Positions 56,727 through 64,000 of a DNA stretch of 64,000 bases are shown piece by piece. The notes beneath the pieces were generated by a model. It was not told the origin of the DNA. It saw only the letters and a list, made by a program, of their open reading frames with translations, and did not search any database. Source of the stretch: Reticulascus tulasneorum (lineage: Eukaryota > Ascomycota > Sordariomycetes > Glomerellales > Reticulascaceae); assembly GCA_001557505.1 (NCBI GenBank), contig LSAX01000006.1, positions 868,001-932,000 on the forward strand, written 5' to 3'. The stretch's first letter is position 1, and every line of letters starts with the position of its first letter. Both the position numbers and the translations under genes were made by a program.

Positions 56727-58639
56727 TTATGTTCGACTGCTGTCTTCCTGATTTGCAGTCTGCGCTGTCATGCTGCTTGTTTCTGCTTCGTTACAGTTGG
56801 TGCCTTCTGTCACCCACAAGCTGGCCACGCATGCAAGTGCTGCGAGGCCGGCAATGAACCAAAACCCTAGCCCAACCAGCCCGATCCTTAGGCCAAAGCC
56901 GAATATTGCGAATGCTGCGGGCGGGAATATCGAGCGACTCAGACTGCTCACGATGGTTCCCGTAGTGTGAATTGTTGCCCTCACGCTTGGATGTGGTGCG
57001 CAGTCGTTGATGAGCAGTGAGGTGGCCGGAGCTACCCCCGTGCGGCCAACAACGGATAGGAAGAGCACAAACAACACCGATGCCCAGACAGCTACGCGTC
57101 CAGAACCATCCTCTGATATCTTTGATCGATCGAGGGTGTAGAAACTCACCAATGCGCAAAAGGGGGCAAGGAAATACGCGATCGGGAAGACAAAAAGAGC
57201 AGCGCGCCACAGACGTATCGTCCCAAACCGGTCATTTAGTGTAGGATATAACATGACCTGCGTTGCTACTCCAATTGCACCTTGGAGGGCCATAGCTGTG
57301 CCGACGCCCCGCGGATCCATACCGAGACCTCCATACAACCGAAACGGAGGGTGCTGCTTTTTGTTCATCTCTACGGGAGCACTGAGGAATATGGCCCACA
57401 AGCTTGGGAACGTGCCCATGTGACCAGATATGATGAAGTAAGTGAACAAGGTACTAACAACATTAAATGTCCACATCTGGCGGAACGGTAACCTGTCACG
57501 TGTGGTTGGCGTTGGAGGATTATTCGGGGCCAGTGTTGGAGGAGATGCACCGGCATCCCGAGTATCGGAAAGAAGAGGCGTCGATTCGTCCCTCAGATTA
57601 GCAGTGGAACTTGCATCGCGATCTGACTGTTCTGTTGAAGAGCTGGTCCGTCGCAACCGGCTCCAGATACCTTGCCAGCCACCAGAGCCGGAGCGACGGG
57701 CATTTTCAAGGGTTTCCTCAAGAACAAACACAGCCCCCAGTGCAGCAAGAATGTGGACTGCAGCTATTACGATGTTCGGAGCCGCGTAAGGGTACCTGCT
57801 TACAAACCCAGTGGATAACTGTTGGCTTTCGGAAGCCGCTAGAAAGCCTCCAATAAGAGGACCAAGGAAATGCCCAACATTCGTGCAAAGAGGAAGAAGA
57901 GTCAAAGCACGAGCCCGGTACCTATGACAGGTTAGACACATAACTTCTAGGTTCTGAGTTGTACATTGTTGGACCTACCGTTTCTGCGGGTTCAATTCTG
58001 CAGTAACGCAACGCACCATGGAGACGGTGCCGTTCATGGCACCGTCAACGATCTGCCAAGCGATCGCGGCAGCGAATGACTCAGAAAAGCCGTAGCCTAG
58101 CATTGAGATAGCTGAAGCCATGAGTCCGATCACAAGAACCATCTTCCTCCCTCCATAGTCGGAGTCAGCTAAGCGGCCCCATAGCAGCCCAGTGCAGACA
58201 TGTGCGGCGGTCTTAGCGCCAACCATGACACCTGCCCGGGCGGATATCGTCGCGGGCGATGCTGACGGATCGAAATGTTGCAGTTGGAAGAAAAGATACG
58301 ACTGCAAATTATTAGCGGTAGGTCTGTCTGGCCGCAGCCGGGTCGGACGTGATGTAGATGCCTACCTGAATCGATGACGCCGCGAGTGGTTCAGCCAGAC
58401 GAGCAAGCATTAGGACCGCCAGTTGAGACTGCACTCGGTTGTTAGAAGCCATTTCTCTGGGGTATCTTAAAATAAAGAACACGGCTCAAGAGCTTGCTTA
58501 CCTTATGCGGTAGGGACATATATGAGACCTTGTTTTTGCGCGACGATAGAGCTTGGGTTTCAATCGCCGGGTCCATGGTGGAATTCCCCTCACGTGGACC
58601 TGCGCTGCATCGCCGATGCAAGTCAGTCGTTTCCGACAT
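56727..58639 (-). CDS. MFS transporter, DHA1-like (left member of a divergent pair)
   Basis: Spliced model on the complement: 58639..58502, 58428..58366, 58301..57979, 57921..56727, giving 572 residues from ATG 58639 or 551 from ATG 58576 (MDPAIET). The later start is the more usual beginning for the family. The second exon is only 63 nt (SQLAVLMLARLAEPLAASSI). Helix 1 carries LARLAEPLAASSIQSYLFF and the loop GLLWGRLADSDYGGRKMVL the MFS A motif; GHFLGPLIGGFLA is the C-type motif of helix 5. A long Ser/Thr-rich central loop contains STPLLSDTRD. This layout matches the ZRT/PHO84-neighbouring ZIF-like DHA1 proteins common in fungi. Proton-coupled export of small molecules is the likely job; substrate unknown. 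Divergent from the MFS gene at 58869. Confidence 0.92.
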
Positions 58640-58868
58640 ATCTCAGATTCCGAGGGCTTCGATCGGGTACCGAATCCCCCAAGGATGTGAAATATGCACG
58701 CGAGCGATTAACTTTATAGATCTCGGGAGCCGATGTAATCTGATCATCTGATAAGAAATTTGCAGTCTAGGCCCGATCCTCGGGATGGATACTCGGGGTA
58801 CCTTAAGGTAGGGTAGGCTTGTTGTGTACGTAATTACGCATTAGCTTGCTTCTGCAAGATGCTCGGAA
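58640..58868. promoter_or_regulatory. Shared divergent promoter of two MFS genes with CGG-N3-CCG sites
   Basis: 229 bp between two outward ATGs. It holds two perfect CGG-N3-CCG inverted repeats, CGGGTACCG at 58664-58672 and CGGGAGCCG at 58724-58732 (60 bp apart), and an everted CCG-N5-CGG at 58773-58783. Such spaced CGG triplets are the known form of Zn2Cys6 binding sites. A TTTATAGA element lies at 58712-58720. Co-regulation of the pair is inferred. Confidence 0.55.
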
Positions 58869-60455
58869 ATGCTGATAGCTCCGAGTCATTCCACCGACCA
58901 CGGTTCTCGGGACGGACAAAACTATTCCCCTCTCGATGATCTGGATTGCGTTTGTGGCCTAAATAGACAAAAATATACAAATGATTTTGGCTGGTCTCAA
59001 GCCATCGCCACAATGCGCTCTGAACCCTCGTCTTGGCGGGCCCGGCTCGCAGCAGAGAGCGGCTTTACGGTGATCGTCCATTCAAGCCGAGATACCAAGG
59101 TGCTCTGTCTGCAGCGATTTGTCCGCTTGTTTGCCTACGGCGCCTCATTTCTTATCCTGGTGCACTTCTTATCCGGCCTAGGCTTCTCAGATGAGCGCAT
59201 CGGCCTCTTTATGACTCTGACTCTCCTTGGCGATGTCGTTATTAGCTTCGTGCTCACCACCATCACCGATCAGGTCGGGCGCCGGCGAATACTTGCTGCG
59301 GGAGCCGCAGGCATGGTGCTCAGTGGAGCCGTGTTTGCCTTCAGTGGAAATTACTGGTTCCTGGTGTTCGCCAGCGTTGTAGGAGTCATCAGTCCCAGCG
59401 GAAATGAGATCGGCCCGTTCCGCGCCGTGGAGGAATCCATTCTCGCACAGCTTACGGACAAAGAGAAGCGGAGCGACATCTTTGCTTGGTACACGCTATT
59501 CGGCACTGCAGGCGCAGCGTTGGGGACGCTGACTTGTGGGTGGATGGTTCAAGCGCTGAAGGGCATCGAATCCTGGACGGAGAGCACAGCATACAGGGTC
59601 GTGTTCATCGTCTATGCAGCCCTCGGCGTCTTAAAGCTCGTTCTCATTTTTGCACTTAGTTCCGGAGTTGAGGTGGAGCGGCCGGAAACCCAGTATCAGG
59701 AAGTGGCTTTTGAGCTTGAAGATGAGATTGAAGGTCTCCTCTCTGACGACTCGGGCGACGAAGAGGAAGCCAGACGGCCGGACACGCAGCCAAAAGCTGT
59801 GCCAAACCCTCCTCGGGCAAATACCTTCCTACAACGCATCCAGTCCCTGATCCCTTACATTTCTCCCCTATCCCGCAACATTCTCTTCCGGCTGCTTTTC
59901 CTATTCGCCATTGACTCCTTCGCCTCCGGGATGGCATCGCCCTCCTGGATGACTTACTTCTTCACCACCATTCACTCACTCCAGCCGTCTTCCTTGGGAA
60001 CCCTATTTCTTGTTACCAACCTCCTAGCCACTCTCTCTAATCTTCTCGCTCTGCCCCTTGCCCGCCGTCTTGGTCCCCTCAAGACAATGGTCTTCACACA
60101 TCTACCCTCGGCCATATTCCTCGCCATGATTCCCCTCCCTTCCGCCTCGCCTTCTGGGACGTGGTTCTCCATGGCCTTTCTAGCCTTGCGGGCATGCACG
60201 CAGAGTATGGATCAAGCCCCAAGGCAGGCCTTCTTAGCGGCAGCAGTTCTCCCGGCGGAGCGAACGGCTGTCTTGGGCTTCGTGAACGTTGCAAAGACAC
60301 TGGCGCAGGCTGGGGGGATTGGCTCTGCGGGTTTGTTGGCTGGCAAGAATCTGTGGATCGTGGTTCTAGGAGGGGCGGGAGCGATGAAGGCGTGTTATGA
60401 TTTGCTGATGCTCTGGATGTTTCTAGGTCTAAAAGATCGAGAGGATGATACGTGA
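58869..60455 (+). CDS. MFS transporter (right member of a divergent pair)
   Basis: 528 residues from ATG 58869, or 480 from the internal ATG at 59013 (MRSEPSSWRARLAAESGF), which better matches where related proteins begin. No intron. Marks: SSRDTKVLCLQRFVRLFAYG before helix 1, the A motif as TTITDQVGRRRILAAGA, SPSGNEIGPFRAVEES, TDKEKRSDIFAWYTLFGTAG, and a mid-loop rich in acidic residues (LLSDDSGDEEEARRPD). About 12 hydrophobic segments. In other fungi such proteins are annotated as MFS transporters without assigned substrate. Not closely similar to its divergent neighbour beyond the MFS fold. Confidence 0.9.
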   Translation: MLIAPSHSTDHGSRDGQNYSPLDDLDCVCGLNRQKYTNDFGWSQAIATMRSEPSSWRARLAAESGFTVIVHSSRDTKVLCLQRFVRLFAYGASFLILVHFLSGLGFSDERIGLFMTLTLLGDVVISFVLTTITDQVGRRRILAAGAAGMVLSGAVFAFSGNYWFLVFASVVGVISPSGNEIGPFRAVEESILAQLTDKEKRSDIFAWYTLFGTAGAALGTLTCGWMVQALKGIESWTESTAYRVVFIVYAALGVLKLVLIFALSSGVEVERPETQYQEVAFELEDEIEGLLSDDSGDEEEARRPDTQPKAVPNPPRANTFLQRIQSLIPYISPLSRNILFRLLFLFAIDSFASGMASPSWMTYFFTTIHSLQPSSLGTLFLVTNLLATLSNLLALPLARRLGPLKTMVFTHLPSAIFLAMIPLPSASPSGTWFSMAFLALRACTQSMDQAPRQAFLAAAVLPAERTAVLGFVNVAKTLAQAGGIGSAGLLAGKNLWIVVLGGAGAMKACYDLLMLWMFLGLKDREDDT

Positions 60456-61127
60456 ACTGGGAGGACAAGATGAAGCTTGACGATAAGGAGGCCAGCCAAT
60501 GGGAGAAGCATGGTGCGAGCTAACATGGTCCTCTACTATGATACAAGATCTTGAAATCATCCATGACCATTTTGAGGGCTTGGTTGATTAGGAAGTGCTT
60601 GGTACTTTACCTGCCGAGTCCTCCATCGAATGGAGAACTTGCTGCAGCAGAAAGTGGGTATTGGATACTGTCCGGGCTGGAGGTCTACTGTGACGGCGCC
60701 CAGCCTAAAGAAGGCGTTAGGATCGTCTGCCGTCATCAGCGCATACTCCCCATCACGGGGGCAATGGAACCTCGCCACGACCGTTTGTGGCCAGAGAATT
60801 CTCATCCATCACAGGCAGTCAGGCAGTAACTATGAGTAGAAAGAATAGCCACTCCAAAACTGTTGTTCTTTCTGTAACCTTTATTCCTATATATCACTGT
60901 TCCTGTCTTGTGATTAAGTAGCAATAACACACAACAGTACAGAGGGTCATTGGCAACAGTTGTTTGGTGGGATTGCAAGACCATTTTTGATGGATTGCAC
61001 GACCTGTCACCGGTAGAGTCCGTTTGCATGTGTGTCTCTGCAACCTGACGCGCCTCTACACCGTTTGTCGGTTACAAACTCCGAACATGCCTTGGATATA
61101 GAATGCAGTAAATAGGCAACTCCAAGT
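60456..61127. other. Convergent intergenic spacer
   Basis: Between the ends of the plus-strand MFS gene and the dynactin subunit gene. No coding frame supported. Confidence 0.5.
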
Positions 61128-61752
61128 TCATTGGAACTTGGCAGGGTTGCTGGGTATCATTTTCCTCAAAACCTCGATCTGCCGTGCTTGGGCTTTGTGC
61201 TTCAGATCCGCGACCCCACGCCTGTCTGTCCTTCGCCGGTTGTTCGAGTACAGCACTGTAAAATCTGGTATCTTCTCCCCAGAAGCTACGGTCGATTTCG
61301 GCGTGATTGTGCAATGCTATCCTCATCAGCCTCGTCTCGATTAGGTAAAGTTGTCACCTCACTTTGCCCAGAACTGCACCACTGCCTATCCTTGCTCCTA
61401 TGCCGATAGTACATCCCTCCCCAATTTCTGTACCTCCGGCCTCAATTACAGCGGCCACTTCGACAGTGACATAATCTCCAAGCGTGACCCCTCCGTTCTC
61501 ATCCGTAGTGTTTGAGCCGATGTGGGTACGCTCATGGATTATGCAGCGTCTTCCAATGATTATTTCCCCGCTTGTGGACTCGAGCCTCGCTCTTGGATGC
61601 ACCACAGTCTCTGACTTGATGGTGATAGAGTGTGCTCCTGTCAGGATCGCATTGTCGGAGATTGTGAGGGATGAGGAGAAGTTTACTGGCGCTCGAGGTC
61701 CGGCTTGGGATACTGGTGGAAGGATCGAATGCCGCTTATTTGTGGATGACAT
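61128..61752 (-). CDS. Dynactin subunit 6 (p27)
   Basis: Spliced model on the complement: 61752..61363, 61316..61128, giving 192 residues, the usual length. The 46-bp intron (GTGAGG...GATAG) joins GSGAVLGK to HCTITPKSTVASGEKIP. The core is a left-handed beta helix of hexapeptide repeats (ITIKSETVVHPRARLES, IIGRRCIIHERTHIGS, VTLGDYVTVEVAAVIEAG, IGEGCTIGIGARIGSG). The end ARQIEVLRKMIPSNPAKFQ is the conserved C-terminal helix of fungal p27. Known role: with p25 (Dctn5) it caps the pointed end of the Arp1 filament in the dynactin complex, in the cytoplasm. A housekeeping gene marking the right border of the accessory stretch. Confidence 0.88.
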
Positions 61753-62086
61753 CGTTTATAGCTAGAGCCCTTAGCTCTGATTATATCAGTTATCTGTCTG
61801 GAGGTCGAAAACACATCATCAGCGCTTGTGGTTCTGCAACAAATGGCACCAGCCGTGAGTTTGACGTATGATCTGGAAATCTAAGGCTCCAGAAGAATAT
61901 CAGATGCATGAGTATGCATAGTTGCATAAACTGCTTATACAGATTTGATCTGGTTGCACGTGACCTTGAATATGCATTGACCAATCAAAAACGGCAAGTT
62001 CCTAAGCGTCATGGATCTCGGAATAGAGCTCTCGCAACCTCAAACATCCGGCAAACACGTTACTTCCTACATCGCCATCGGCAACA
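61753..62086. promoter_or_regulatory. Divergent promoter of the dynactin and complex I genes
   Basis: 334 bp between the outward starts of the p27 and 51-kDa genes. It includes a GACCAATCAAAAA-like CCAAT box at about 61,980 in forward orientation for the complex I gene. No other gene seen. Confidence 0.5.
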
Positions 62087-63619
62087 ATGGCTGCTTCTCG
62101 CCGCTTGCCCGCGCAAGCCGCGCGAAACTTCGCGACGGTGCGAAGCTATGGAGGTCTCAAGGACCAGGATCGAATCTTTCAGAACCTGTACGGCCGATAC
62201 CCACCGGATCTAGCTTCCGCAAAGAAGATGGGAGATTGGCATAAGACGAAGGAGATCCTTTTGAAGGGCCATGACTGGATTATCGGAGAGGTCAAGGCTT
62301 CAGGACTGAGAGGACGAGGAGGTGCTGGCTTCCCTTCTGGCTTGAAATGGGTTTGTTGATTTCGGAGGTCCACGGAAGGGAGACGTGCTAACAGTTTTAA
62401 GTCATTCATGAACTTCAAGGATTGGGACAAGGATACGAAGCCGAGGTACCTAGTCGTGAATGCCGATGAAGGCGAGCCTGGGACCTGCAAAGATCGAGAG
62501 ATCATGCGAAAGGACCCACACAAGCTGGTAGAGGGCTGCCTCGTTGCTGGCCGAGCCATGAATGCATCCGCGGCATACATCTATATCCGAGGAGAATTTA
62601 TCCACGAAGCAGCCGTTCTCCAGAACGCCATCAACGAAGCATACAAGGACGGTTTAATTGGCAAGAACGCGTGTGGATCCGGTTATGACTTCGATGTTTT
62701 CATCCACCGTGGAGCAGGAGCATACGTCTGCGGCGAAGAGACATCTCTCATTGAATCCCTTGAAGGCAAGCCCGGCAAGCCGCGTCTTAAGCCTCCATTC
62801 CCTGCCGCAGTGGGTCTCTTTGGTTGCCCGTCTACTGTCGCGAACGTTGAAACCATTGCTGTGGCACCAACGATCTGCCGACGAGGAGGGAACTGGTTTG
62901 CTGGCTTCGGCCGCGAACGGAACCAGGGAACAAAGCTGTTCTGTATTTCTGGCCACGTTAATAACCCCGCGACAGTCGAAGAAGAGATGTCGATACCGCT
63001 GCGAGAGCTGATCGACAAGCACTGCGGCGGTGTTCGTGGCGGGTGGGATAACCTACTTGCTATCATCCCTGGTGGATCTTCGACACCAATCCTACCAAAG
63101 GCGATTTGCGACAGCCAATTGATGGACTTTGATGCATTGAAAGACAGTCAGTCCGGTCTCGGTACCGCAGCCGTCATCGTTATGGACAAGAGCGCCGACG
63201 TCGTCCGTGCGATCAGCCGATTGAGTCATTTCTATCGCCATGAAAGTTGTGGACAGTGCACACCATGCAGAGAGGGCAGCAAATGGACGGAGCAGATCAT
63301 GAGCCGGTTCGAGAAAGGTCAGGGCCGACCGAGAGAGATTGATATGCTGCAGGAGCTCACCAAACAGGTTGAGGGCCACACCATTTGTGGTAAGTTACAT
63401 TTCTATCTTTAATGTCTAAAGAGTCTAGTTGCTAACCAAACCACCACAGCTCTTGGAGAGGCTTTCGCCTGGCCAATTCAGGGTCTCATCCGGCATTTTC
63501 GTCCCGAACTTGAAAAGCGAATGGAGCAGTTTGCTGCGCAGAATGGCGGGTCAGCTTTGGCTGGTGGATGGCAGCATGATACTCGGGCTCAAGGCAAGTT
63601 GGTCTCACCTGGACAGTAG
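62087..63619 (+). CDS. NUO51: NADH:ubiquinone oxidoreductase 51-kDa subunit (complex I, NDUFV1/NUO51)
   Basis: Spliced model 62087..62350, 62402..63389, 63450..63619, giving 473 residues (other fungi about 490). Introns 51 and 60 bp. The head ([21 protein letters not shown]) is a basic mitochondrial presequence. Marks: [14 protein letters not shown] (FMN site), [30 protein letters not shown] with PPFPA (NADH and FMN pockets), and [13 protein letters not shown] with a later HTIC, giving the four Cys of the N3 [4Fe-4S] cluster; the second intron falls one base after that last Cys codon. Known role: oxidation of NADH at the matrix arm, passing electrons from FMN to the iron-sulfur chain. No lesion seen. 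Confidence 0.97.
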
Positions 63620-64000
63620 ATTGTTGGGAAAGGCGTGGTTTAGACAAAGCCTAAGGGCATGTATATATTAGTATCGTACATTATGGAAGTGCTATAGCCC
63701 CATGGCTATTATCTATCCTGTGTCCAAAAACCAATGGCCAGCACTCGCTTGCCAGTCCCTTACATTATGAGTATCTACCTTCGGATGTTTCTCCAGACAC
63801 AAAGCCTGGGCCTTACTAGATGCTTTCGACAAAGAGTGAAGCTGTACCTGTGGAACAGGATGGAGTCAATGCTTAGGATCACACGCAATACAATATCATA
63901 CTGAAGTGCCGATCCTGGCTCCACAGCCTTGATTTCCACCTTCCGCAATTCCGATCCTTGCCCCAATCATACTTTGCGTACTCAGTGCCATTCGCATCCC
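63620..64000. other. 3' flank of the complex I gene, no gene seen
   Basis: Only downstream sequence up to the window end; short frames are not supported. Confidence 0.5.

Noticed and set aside
1..64000. Bacterial-style features: operons, ribosome binding sites, CRISPR arrays, insertion sequences
   Set aside because: Introns and gene families show a fungal nuclear genome; no such array or element was seen.

Overview
The window is nuclear DNA of a filamentous ascomycete (Pezizomycotina). Most genes carry one to five short introns (46-151 bp, GTNNGT donors, CTAAC/CTGAC-like branch sites, YAG acceptors). The families are typical of moulds: a HET-domain protein, an RTA1-type membrane protein, a Zn2Cys6 regulator, a P450, DHA-type MFS and OPT transporters, GPI-anchored and small secreted proteins. 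The sequence alone does not fix the genus. Gene models below were spliced by hand. Each spliced model keeps its reading frame to a stop codon.

Layout. The ends hold housekeeping genes: the 3' part of a nuclear-pore basket protein (Mlp1/TPR) at 2-2575, and dynactin subunit 6 (61.1-61.8 kb) with the mitochondrial complex I 51-kDa subunit (62.1-63.6 kb) on the right. Between them lie about 58 kb of accessory sequence. Left part (3.6-17.4 kb): two convergent paralogous membrane proteins, a GPI-anchored protein of cysteine knots on polyglycine linkers, a fusion of a PPCDC/Hal3-like flavoprotein fold to ankyrin-like repeats, and a large uncharacterised membrane protein.

Middle part (17.4-37.9 kb) is gene-poor and rich in relics. 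It has an intronless bacterial-type, thioredoxin-coupled arsenate reductase; a damaged thioredoxin reductase copy beside it; an arrestin-like pseudogene; a DUF3883 (NO VEIN-type) remnant; and a run of secreted-protein genes: a 557-residue cysteine-rich repeat protein, a phospholipase A2, a 217-residue protein and an 85-residue protein resembling beta/gamma-crystallin. The last has three spaced CCAAT-bearing repeats upstream.

Right part (37.9-60.5 kb): an OPT oligopeptide transporter, a DHA2/Vba-like MFS transporter, a HET-domain protein convergent with a small Ala/Pro-repeat coiled-coil protein, an RTA1-type protein, then a Zn2Cys6 regulator convergent with a P450 and a divergent pair of MFS transporters sharing a promoter with two CGG-N3-CCG palindromes. 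This last group looks like the tailoring, transport and regulatory part of a metabolic cluster without a backbone synthase in view.

The candidates most worth following are the flavoprotein-ankyrin fusion, the arsenate reductase/thioredoxin reductase pair, the P450 with an 11-nt micro-exon, and the secreted repeat proteins.
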